A program made the translations under genes and the position numbers. From a bacterium (GTDB lineage Bacteria > JAMORN01), in assembly GCA_027063545.1 (NCBI GenBank), contig JAMORN010000131.1, positions 1-7,460 on the forward strand: 7,460 nucleotides of DNA, given 5' to 3'. A model generated the notes under the pieces. It saw only the letters and a program-made list of their open reading frames with translations. It was not told the DNA's origin and did not search any database. This document shows positions 1 through 5,960 of this stretch, one piece after another; the first letter of the stretch is position 1, and each line of letters opens with the position of its first letter.

Positions 1-191
1 GTAAAATAAGCTCCAAAATCAAAAAAATCTATATCTGAAAAGTGATCTTTAATCTCAAAATTTAAATCTCTTTCCAAACCAAAACCAGTACCTATAATAA
101 ATTCATTACCTATATCTTGAATAATATCCTGACTATATAAATAACTCTGTAGAAAAAACATAAAAATTATTAGATTTAATATTACTCTCAT
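1..191 (-). CDS. Exported protein of unknown function, N-terminal 63 residues only (continues past the left edge)
   Basis: This reading frame starts at an ATG at 191-189 and stays open to the window edge, so only the first 63 codons are seen. The start looks like a signal peptide: one Arg at residue 2, a hydrophobic core at about residues 3-14, and a likely cleavage site after Ser20 in a Tyr-Leu-Tyr-Ser/Gln-Asp context. The mature part begins with acidic and aromatic residues and a Gly-rich stretch around residues 34-38, which would fit a beta-structured periplasmic or outer-membrane protein, but no family can be named. The start lies 11 bases after the stop of the HD-domain gene. Its ribosome site is weak (AGG three bases before the ATG), so translation may depend on the upstream gene. 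The ORF is short, but the signal peptide and operon position make it credible. The function is unknown. Confidence 0.7.
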   Translation of the reverse strand, partial: MRVILNLIIFMFFLQSYLYSQDIIQDIGNEFIIGTGFGLERDLNFEIKDHFSDIDFFDFGAYF

Positions 192-202
192 AAACCTGAA
201 AT

Positions 203-820
203 CTATAGGTAATCTAATATTTTTATATCATCTAATAAAGAATAATCTAATTTCTTTGTTTCTTCTCCATTATAATCAATCTCAAATCCATGTTCTACCA
301 AATAATTATGTTGATCTATCATTCTTTTGGCGTAATCTTCTCCTATTTCTTTTAAGTATCTTTTTATTGGAAAAATAACATCTTTAATCTTATCTCCTTT
401 AACCCTATTATCAGCATAAGAAACAATTATCTCCTCTATGGTTATAGGAACATAATTATCTAATTTCATTGGTAATTTTTGCTTTTTTATATCTTCCTCT
501 GTAATTCCTACTCCAACATGATTTCTGGCAATCATTGCTATTTTTTCATCAATCCCTTCTTTTAAAAGAATTTCATATCCTTTAACCCCATGATTTATTG
601 AATTTATATCCCCTAATTTATACAAAGCCCTTGCAATATCATGTAGTAGAGCTCCTCTTGAAATAATCTCTAAATCAATATCATCTTTTATTTGTTCTGC
701 TATAAATAAAGAAAGCTTTTCTACAGCCAATACATGAGATAAAATTATCTCAAAAAATTCTTTTGTATATTTTTTTAATAACTCAATTGCTTCTTTCCTT
801 GATGGTATATATCCATTCAT
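203..820 (-). CDS. HD-domain metal-dependent phosphohydrolase (HDIG / TIGR00295-like)
   Basis: A 205-residue soluble protein of the HD superfamily, whose members use bound divalent metal to hydrolyse phosphate esters, often nucleotides. The expected ligands are visible in order: His29, the His60-Asp61 pair in a Leu-Leu-His-Asp-Ile-Ala context, His77, His101 and Asp137 in Tyr-Ala-Asp-Asn. The N-terminal Pro-Ser-Arg-x-Glu-Ala stretch, the Arg-Asn-His-Val-Gly motif and the Asn-Tyr-Val-Pro-x-Thr-x-Glu-Glu segment before the Asp resemble the stand-alone HDIG family TIGR00295, and the length is usual for it. The substrate is not known for that family and cannot be read from the sequence. The ATG overlaps the stop of the upstream ATPase gene in ATGA (four shared bases), and a GAGG site lies eight bases upstream, inside the ATPase gene. 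This supports the start and suggests coupled translation. All metal-binding residues are present, so the enzyme should be active. Confidence 0.85.
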   Translation of the reverse strand: MNGYIPSRKEAIELLKKYTKEFFEIILSHVLAVEKLSLFIAEQIKDDIDLEIISRGALLHDIARALYKLGDINSINHGVKGYEILLKEGIDEKIAMIARNHVGVGITEEDIKKQKLPMKLDNYVPITIEEIIVSYADNRVKGDKIKDVIFPIKRYLKEIGEDYAKRMIDQHNYLVEHGFEIDYNGEETKKLDYSLLDDIKILDYL

Positions 821-2472
821 ATCTTATACCTCACACTTCTTAATCTATGTAATGCAAATATTATTTCATATTTTCTTGGTAAGATATAGCTTGGAGAATC
901 TTTAACTAATAAATTTTCGAAATTGTTTATTTTAATATCTTCCAAAAATTTCTCTACCATATCAACAATATTATATTTTTTTCCATACTTTTTATAACTT
1001 AAATATACTATCTCTCCTATAGTTTTTAATTGATTTGAAGAAATAATAGTTTCTATTTTAGATGTATCAATACTATAATTACCAAAAATAATTGTAGTTT
1101 TATCTTTAGATTTAATCTTTATTTTCTTTCCTTTATAAGGATTTATTACATTCTCTTTGAGTCTTCTAGGAGAAATTATATAAAAGTCTTCATAATTATA
1201 ATTTTTAATATTAGAATTTTTAGTCTTAAAAAAATCTTTTACTTTTATAGTAATATCCTCCATCTTATATTCCCTCATCAGAAAAACTCTGTCTGCAACC
1301 TTAAGATATTCTCCTACACCTCCTGTTATTATAATAGATGAAATCTTATATTTTTCATATATTTCTCTAACCCTGTACAAAAAAGGAATAATAGGCTCTA
1401 TATCATGAGTAATAAAATTTGAAATTATCTCATCCTTTACCATAAAATTTGTTGCTGAAGTATCCTCATCTATTAATATAAATCTACTTCCAGCTTCCAG
1501 TGCCTCAATTATATTAGCCGCCTGGGATGTTGAACCACTACTATCTAAAGTATAAAATCTCTTTGTATCTTTACCATAGGGTAAATTTCTTATAAAAGGA
1601 GATATATCCAGATCAGCTACATATCTTCCATCTTCTGCTCTAATCTTAACAGCATCATCTCTAGTTATAACAAATTCTCTACCATCACCTTTTATATGAT
1701 TATAAATCCCTGCTTCTATAGCTTCTAATAAAGTAGTTTTACCATGAAATCCTCCGCCTGTAATAATATTAACTCCTTCCTTTATTAAAGCTCCTCTTAT
1801 TATGTTACCTGAAGGTAATTTAATTTCAACTTCAATAGAAGAAGGAGATATAAATTTTATAGCATTTTTTAAAGGTTTATCTGAAATTCCAGATTCTCTA
1901 GGTAATATTGAACCATTGGCTATAAATACTAAAGCATTATTTTTCTTTAAAAAGTCTCTTATAAATTGTTGATCTAAATAAAGTTCTATATGCTTATTTA
2001 ATTTATCTTTATCTAATGAATCATAAAATAATGAATTCTGAACAATTTTAGGGAGGTTATTTAAAATTATCTTTATAGCTTCATTTGCTAATATTCTTCT
2101 TCCTTTTGCTGGAAGTTGTATATTTATTTTAAATACTAAAGTATCATCATTATCAAAAAAACCTATACTTCTGTATAATACTTTCTGAAGAGGCTTAGGT
2201 ACAATTATATTTTTATCATTTATATTCCGGAAAAATTCTCTATGTAAATAATCAATTAAAGCAACCCTTTTATCAAAACTATCTCTTAATTGTAAGGGTA
2301 TATTATGAGACTTTACCTTTATTATTGCTGCTGAAGGTGGAGCATATGGGTCTGATTGTATATGACTAAAAAATATGGAAAAATCTTTAAAATAAAATTC
2401 TTTTTTTTCTAAAATTTTATAATGTTTATATCCTTTAAAATCTATGTTCAATAGTATATCTTTTAGCTTCAT
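817..2472 (-). CDS. ABC-class P-loop ATPase of unknown role (COG3044 / PF09818 type)
   Basis: A 551-residue cytoplasmic ATPase of the stand-alone family annotated as predicted ATPase of the ABC class, about the family's usual length. The N-terminal domain carries the family hallmark His-Ile-Gln-x-Asp-Pro-Tyr-Ala-Pro-Pro-Ser at residues 37-47. The nucleotide-binding part has a Walker A loop at 239-247 (Gly-Gly-Gly-Phe-His-Gly-Lys-Thr-Thr, Lys245), a Ser/Gly-rich signature-like segment at 311-317, a Walker B strand ending Asp335-Glu336-Asp337 followed by Thr-Ser-Ala-Thr-Asn, and a switch-like Thr-Gly-Gly-Val-Gly-Glu-Tyr at 383-389. There are no membrane segments and no permease gene nearby, so it is not a transporter subunit. 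The family's cellular role is unknown to me. AGGAG lies seven bases before the ATG and supports the start. The gene follows the glycerate kinase by 23 bases and overlaps the HD gene by four, which hints at joint work with that phosphohydrolase (inference). No defects are visible. Confidence 0.88.
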   Translation of the reverse strand: MKLKDILLNIDFKGYKHYKILEKKEFYFKDFSIFFSHIQSDPYAPPSAAIIKVKSHNIPLQLRDSFDKRVALIDYLHREFFRNINDKNIIVPKPLQKVLYRSIGFFDNDDTLVFKINIQLPAKGRRILANEAIKIILNNLPKIVQNSLFYDSLDKDKLNKHIELYLDQQFIRDFLKKNNALVFIANGSILPRESGISDKPLKNAIKFISPSSIEVEIKLPSGNIIRGALIKEGVNIITGGGFHGKTTLLEAIEAGIYNHIKGDGREFVITRDDAVKIRAEDGRYVADLDISPFIRNLPYGKDTKRFYTLDSSGSTSQAANIIEALEAGSRFILIDEDTSATNFMVKDEIISNFITHDIEPIIPFLYRVREIYEKYKISSIIITGGVGEYLKVADRVFLMREYKMEDITIKVKDFFKTKNSNIKNYNYEDFYIISPRRLKENVINPYKGKKIKIKSKDKTTIIFGNYSIDTSKIETIISSNQLKTIGEIVYLSYKKYGKKYNIVDMVEKFLEDIKINNFENLLVKDSPSYILPRKYEIIFALHRLRSVRYKI

Positions 2473-2479
2473 ACTTTTA

Positions 2480-2484
2480 CTCCT
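2480..2484 (-). promoter_or_regulatory. Ribosome binding site of the ABC-class ATPase
   Basis: AGGAG on the minus strand, seven bases before the ATG at 2472. It sits in the 23-base gap after the glycerate kinase stop. The ATPase therefore has its own initiation signal and does not depend on ribosomes finishing the frame-shifted kinase gene. Confidence 0.7.
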
Positions 2485-2495
2485 TTCACAATGCT

Positions 2496-2776
2496 TTACT
2501 TATCTATAAGAATCAATAAATTTATCATTGTATTAATAATATTATCCTTTGTTTTTGAGATAGCTTCTTCTAAACTTAAAGGTTCGTTTAATATAGAAAA
2601 AATAGAAACATTATCCTTTAATAAATCTTCTGTATAATCTACAGCTCCAGATAATACTACTACCTTTTTATTAAGGGATTTTCCCTCTTGAGCCAATTTT
2701 CCTATTACTTTATGAAATAAAGATTGAAAATCTGTCCTACCCTCTCCTGTAATTAATATATCTGAACTTTCAAGTT
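2496..2776 (-). pseudogene. glxK: Glycerate 2-kinase, C-terminal part in the -1 frame
   Basis: This is the last third of the glycerate kinase, 92 residues from the Leu codon at 2774-2772 to the TAA at 2498-2496, in the -1 frame relative to the upstream part. It carries the conserved core of the family: Ser-Ser-Asp-Ile-Leu-Ile-Thr-Gly-Glu-Gly-Arg-x-Asp, a His-Lys-Val-Ile-Gly segment and Val-Val-Val-Leu-Ser-Gly. There are no internal stops. The frame is open back to an ATG at 2840, but the residues between 2840 and about 2780 do not resemble the family, while the same DNA read in the other frame does. No Shine-Dalgarno sequence precedes that ATG. I therefore read this as the broken-off end of one gene rather than an independent gene. 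Joined to the upstream part it gives about 374 residues, the usual family length. Confidence 0.8.
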
Positions 2777-3619
2777 TTTCTCTAATATAAAGTCTATTCC
2801 AAAAATAAGTTCTGATTTTTCTAGCATTGAAAAACCCCAAGAAATACCACCTGCTACTCCCATTTTTTCTTTAGTATAATTTCCCTGTTTATTAAAAGCC
2901 TTTTCTACAAGTCTTACAATTCTACTAGCATCCTTTTCCAATCTAGAAAGTTCCTCTTGTTTTACACCTTTTTGAGGAGCATAAATTAAAAGTCCTCCAT
3001 TTTCTCCTAATAAAGGATTATTAACATCACAAAAAATCTTTATTTTTGGTAATTTTTCTATATTTTCCTTGACTATCTCAATCTCCTCTACCTTATTCCA
3101 AACAATAGGGGTAATATTTGTTACCTCTCCAAATTTCCATAAAAACCTTACAACCTCAAGTCCTTCTAATATTCCAAGTCCTAAATCAACAGTTGTACTA
3201 CCCCCTAACCCTATATATATTTTTTCAACATCTAAATTTTCAATGACCTTTTTTATTAATATACCTATACCTTTAGAAGAATAATAAAATGGCTTTCTTT
3301 CATCTACCTTTTTATAATGTATACCTATAACTCTGGCTGATTCGATAACTACGATTTTTTCATCCCTATAATACAATACTTCAGCTTCTATTTTATCAAA
3401 TTCAAAATCAATAGTTTCAAATTTTATAATCTCACCTTTTTTATGAAAATTAAATACCTCTAAAAATCCTTCTCCCCCATCACTCACAGGAAACATTTCA
3501 TAATCTATCTCTCTATTATATAAGAGATTATATTTTTTTATTGCTTCTTTTATTATATTAGAAACTTCAATGGTAGAATAAACACCTTTATAACTATCTG
3601 GAGCTATTAACACTTTCAT
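2753..3619 (-). CDS. glxK: Glycerate 2-kinase (class II, GlxK/GarK family), main part up to the frame change
   Basis: The kinase phosphorylates D-glycerate with ATP and feeds lower glycolysis. This part encodes family residues 1-281, followed by seven out-of-family residues to a stop at 2753. Hallmarks are Ala-Pro-Asp-Ser-Tyr-Lys-Gly at 6-12, Ser-Asp-Gly-Gly-Glu-Gly at 46-51, Gly-Leu-Gly-Gly-Ser-Thr-Thr-Val-Asp at 137-145, Cys-Asp-Val-Asn-Asn-Pro-Leu-Leu-Gly at 197-205, Ala-Pro-Gln-Lys-Gly at 214-218 and Gly-Val-Ala-Gly-Gly at 254-258. The usual loop reads Gly-Ser-Ala-Thr-Asn-Asp-Gly-Gly; here Val replaces Asn, but the Asp is kept. AGGAGG stands seven bases before the ATG, and sppA ends 14 bases upstream. 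The remaining third continues in the -1 frame, so the protein as written is truncated and probably inactive unless the shift is an error or is recoded. The family call is secure; the functional state is not. Confidence 0.88.
   Translation of the reverse strand: MKVLIAPDSYKGVYSTIEVSNIIKEAIKKYNLLYNREIDYEMFPVSDGGEGFLEVFNFHKKGEIIKFETIDFEFDKIEAEVLYYRDEKIVVIESARVIGIHYKKVDERKPFYYSSKGIGILIKKVIENLDVEKIYIGLGGSTTVDLGLGILEGLEVVRFLWKFGEVTNITPIVWNKVEEIEIVKENIEKLPKIKIFCDVNNPLLGENGGLLIYAPQKGVKQEELSRLEKDASRIVRLVEKAFNKQGNYTKEKMGVAGGISWGFSMLEKSELIFGIDFILEKNLKVQIY
2774..2782 (-). other. Frame-change site in the glycerate kinase gene (run of five A)
   Basis: On the minus strand the codons here are GAG AAA AAC (residues Glu280-Lys281-Asn282). 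Family similarity follows this frame up to here and then moves to the -1 frame, beginning CTT GAA AGT at 2774. Adding one A to the run gives Glu-Lys-Lys-Leu-Glu-Ser-Ser-Asp and restores one open frame of about 374 residues, so loss of one A from a run of six explains the split. The bases also fit the general X-XXY-YYZ pattern of -1 slippery sites (G AAA AAC). I see no purine-rich stimulator at the usual distance upstream and no stable hairpin just downstream, so I favour a deletion or a sequencing error. Confidence 0.75.
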
Positions 3620-3626
3620 TACTACT

Positions 3627-3632
3627 CCTCCT
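3627..3632 (-). promoter_or_regulatory. Ribosome binding site of glycerate kinase
   Basis: AGGAGG on the minus strand, seven bases before the ATG at 3619, inside the 14-base gap after sppA. It fixes the kinase start and shows that the initiation end of the gene is intact despite the later frame change. Confidence 0.75.
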
Positions 3633-3633
3633 T

Positions 3634-4515
3634 TTATTTATAATAAACATTTATAGAACTTTCTTCTGTATAATATTTCTTTATATTTATATCTAAATAT
3701 TTAAAAAAACTATCCATTAAATCATCTATTAAAATATCCATAAATTTCTTTTTTTTCTTCATTTTATATATCTTCAACTCTTTCCCTACAACTTTTTCAG
3801 CAATATCAACGGCATCGTAAAAATTGCCAATTTTATCAATAAATCCTAGTTTTAAAGCCTGAGTTCCTGTAATAACTCTTCCGTCTGCATATTTTTTTAA
3901 GGTATCAAGTTCTATTCTTCCTTTTCTAGAACTATATACATCATCAAGAAAATCTTGATATGTTATATTAACAAGATTCTGTAAGTACTCTCTTTCTTCT
4001 TTTGACAACTCTCTAAATGGATTTCCCACATCTTTAAATTTTCCTGTTTTTATAACCTCTGTTTTAATCCCTATTTTATCAAAAAGCTTCTTATATTGTT
4101 GAAGAAACATAATAACCCCTATAGATCCTATTAAAGAACCTTTATTTGCTACTATACTATCACACGCAGAGGCTACATAATAAGCCCCACTTGCTGCTAT
4201 ATTTTCAATTGAGCATATCACAGGCTTTTTCTCTTTTACTCTTATAATTTCTCTATATATTTCCTGCGAAGCTCCTACAGCCCCTCCAGGAGAATTTATT
4301 CTTATAATAATAGCTTTTATATTATCATCATCTTTAGCTTCTTCTAATTTTTCTATTATCTTTTGAGAGGTAATTATATCACCCATTAAATCTATTACTG
4401 CTACCTTATCTGCTGTATCTTTTACATCCGTTATTTTAATCTCTTTTTTATCTGAAAAAAATATTTTGTAAACTATTACTATAAGTATTAACCCCCAAAA
4501 TAATTTCTTTAACAT
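3634..4515 (-). CDS. sppA: Signal peptide peptidase SppA, short (36K) type
   Basis: A 293-residue membrane-anchored serine protease of family S49, which cuts signal peptides left in the membrane after export. Residues 5-20 form one N-terminal membrane anchor. The catalytic domain then shows Arg-Ile-Asn-Ser-Pro-Gly-Gly at 72-78, the nucleophile Ser109 in Ile-Ala-Ala-Ser-Gly-Ala-Tyr-Tyr, Gly-Ser-Ile-Gly-Val-Ile at 130-135 and the probable general base Lys161 in Gly-Lys-Phe-Lys-Asp-Val-Gly. Arg-Val-Ile-Thr-Gly-x-Gln-Ala at 213-220 is also typical. The length matches the single-domain form found in many bacteria, not the double-domain E. coli form. A tail after residue 252 starts with five Lys and is less conserved. 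The gene begins two bases after the murJ stop with a strong AGGAGGTG, and glycerate kinase follows. The catalytic pair is complete, so it should be active, with its domain facing outside the cytoplasmic membrane. Confidence 0.93.
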   Translation of the reverse strand: MLKKLFWGLILIVIVYKIFFSDKKEIKITDVKDTADKVAVIDLMGDIITSQKIIEKLEEAKDDDNIKAIIIRINSPGGAVGASQEIYREIIRVKEKKPVICSIENIAASGAYYVASACDSIVANKGSLIGSIGVIMFLQQYKKLFDKIGIKTEVIKTGKFKDVGNPFRELSKEEREYLQNLVNITYQDFLDDVYSSRKGRIELDTLKKYADGRVITGTQALKLGFIDKIGNFYDAVDIAEKVVGKELKIYKMKKKKKFMDILIDDLMDSFFKYLDINIKKYYTEESSINVYYK

Positions 4516-4517
4516 TT

Positions 4518-5960
4518 CTAAACACCTCCTATCTTATAAGTTTGTGTTAGTTTAAATATTAAAGTTAATATAAAAAAAGTTAATATAAAAATTAATATGG
4601 CTAACTTAACAAACTCCATATTTAGTTTTAATCTATTTAACCCCTTATAAATAAAATATAAATTTAGATAACTATTAATAATAAATGCAATACCTGTTGC
4701 TAAAGCAATACCTCCAGTGGAGAGGATTTTATATAAAAAATAGTTTAATATTATATTCATCGACAATGAAATTGTTGATGAAAATAATACCAATTTTTGT
4801 TTTTGTAAAACATATAAAGCCCTACTAAATATAGAAGTTAATGACATTCCCAATAAAGATAACATATAAAAATTTAAGGTAAACGAAACACTTTTTACAT
4901 CGTTTAAATTAAAATTTCCTCTTTTATAAACTATTTTTACAATATCCTCTGAAAATATAATAGTAAATATAATTATGGGTATAATAAATAAAATGTTGTA
5001 TAACACACCTTTTTTTAATCTATTCAAGAAAACTCCATAATCCTCATAGCTATTTGTTAGCTCTATCATAACAACTCTATTAATAGCCAAACTAACCAAT
5101 GCAAATGGTAATTGAACCAATCTAAAGCTATAATAAAGAGAAGAAATAGCACCTTCAAATAGTAAAGAAGCTAAATGTCTATCTACAACTATCGATGCTT
5201 TAGAAAAAAAAGTTTCTATTAATATGGGAAAAAATCCCAAAAATACATTTTTTTTCTCTTTGTTATATAATTCTAATTCTACTGATACTTCTATATTTTT
5301 TAATATTCTTCGATTTTTTATATTATCTTTGAAATTTTTTATTCTTTTATATGAAATAATAAAAAATAAGATACTAAATAAAGCCATAGAAAATCCTGAA
5401 AGTAAATAGCTCCATGGAAGTACATTAAAGCTTAAATATCCAATAAAAGCAATAATTGTTAATATTAATGTTAGATTTCCAATTAATTGTAAGATAGAAT
5501 ATAAAAAGAATTTTTTAAAAAAAAGTAAATATGTACCAAAATAAGCATAAATAGTTATAAATATAAGATAAAATATAACAATCTGAGAAAACCTAACCGC
5601 TAAATTAAAATTTTTTACCCCTGGAGCTATTATATTAACTATATGACCAATATTAAAAAAAAGAATTAAACTTAAAATAATACTCATCCAAAAGAATAAA
5701 TTAAGAAAATAGATAAAAAATTTTTTATGATATTGGCTATCCAGACTATTGTAAATTCGGGAAAAGGCAGGTATTACTGCTCCCTCAATTACTTTTTCAC
5801 CTACTATATCCCTTAGTAAATTTCCTATTGTTACAGCAACAACCCATGAATCCATTACAACAGAAGCACCAAAATAATAGGCATATATAAGTTCTCTAAA
5901 AAAACCTGAAATTCTACTTAAGAAGGTCCCAAATATTAGCTTTAATATATTATAAATCAT
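4518..5960 (-). CDS. murJ: Lipid II flippase MurJ (MviN family)
   Basis: A 480-residue polytopic inner-membrane protein of the MOP superfamily that moves lipid II across the membrane for peptidoglycan synthesis. The N-terminal region has the MurJ pattern Ser-Arg-x-x-Gly-Phe-x-Arg and Asn-Leu-Leu-Arg: Arg16, Arg22, Asp37 and Arg50 have the same spacing as E. coli Arg18, Arg24, Asp39 and Arg52. Arg280, in Phe-Arg-Leu-Val-Gln-Leu-Pro, corresponds to E. coli Arg270. Hydrophobic segments recur to the C-terminus, consistent with about 14 helices. A basic cytoplasmic loop of about 35 residues (204-238) separates the two halves. The ATG shares one base with the stop of the upstream coiled-coil gene (TAATG), and no clear Shine-Dalgarno sequence is present, so translation is probably coupled to that gene. 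The residue spacing supports this start. All key charged residues are kept, and the gene is probably essential. Confidence 0.95.
   Translation of the reverse strand: MIYNILKLIFGTFLSRISGFFRELIYAYYFGASVVMDSWVVAVTIGNLLRDIVGEKVIEGAVIPAFSRIYNSLDSQYHKKFFIYFLNLFFWMSIILSLILFFNIGHIVNIIAPGVKNFNLAVRFSQIVIFYLIFITIYAYFGTYLLFFKKFFLYSILQLIGNLTLILTIIAFIGYLSFNVLPWSYLLSGFSMALFSILFFIISYKRIKNFKDNIKNRRILKNIEVSVELELYNKEKKNVFLGFFPILIETFFSKASIVVDRHLASLLFEGAISSLYYSFRLVQLPFALVSLAINRVVMIELTNSYEDYGVFLNRLKKGVLYNILFIIPIIIFTIIFSEDIVKIVYKRGNFNLNDVKSVSFTLNFYMLSLLGMSLTSIFSRALYVLQKQKLVLFSSTISLSMNIILNYFLYKILSTGGIALATGIAFIINSYLNLYFIYKGLNRLKLNMEFVKLAILIFILTFFILTLIFKLTQTYKIGGV
4523..4530 (-). promoter_or_regulatory. Strong ribosome binding site of sppA inside the end of murJ
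   Basis: AGGAGGTG on the minus strand, a near-full match to the anti-Shine-Dalgarno sequence, seven bases before the sppA ATG at 4515. It lies in the last codons of murJ. This contrasts with murJ, which has no visible site, and suggests that sppA is translated independently and more strongly. Confidence 0.75.

Noticed and set aside
817-2472. ABC transporter ATP-binding subunit
   Set aside because: The protein has the stand-alone family's N-terminal domain and unusual Walker A loop, lacks the canonical LSGGQ signature, and has no permease or binding-protein gene nearby.
2473-2495. Intrinsic terminator after glycerate kinase
   Set aside because: The 23-base gap holds a ribosome site but no inverted repeat with a following T-run on the transcribed strand.
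2760-2774. Possible hairpin just downstream of the five-A run (CTTGAA / TTCAG)
   Set aside because: Pairing would need a bulge and a two-base loop, so it is not a plausible frameshift-stimulating structure.
2777-2840. An independent small gene starting at the ATG at 2840
   Set aside because: No Shine-Dalgarno sequence precedes it, and its first 20 or so residues do not match the kinase family, while the overlapping frame does. The ORF is the tail of the split glycerate kinase.
3069-3284. Open frame of 71 residues on the plus strand
   Set aside because: It lies wholly opposite the conserved glycerate kinase gene, has low-complexity Ser/Pro/Ile composition, and shows no ribosome site or family resemblance.
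5224-5409. Open frame of 61 residues on the plus strand
   Set aside because: It is antisense to the basic loop and neighbouring helices of murJ. Its Phe/Leu/Ile/Ser-rich composition is what AT-rich antisense DNA yields.
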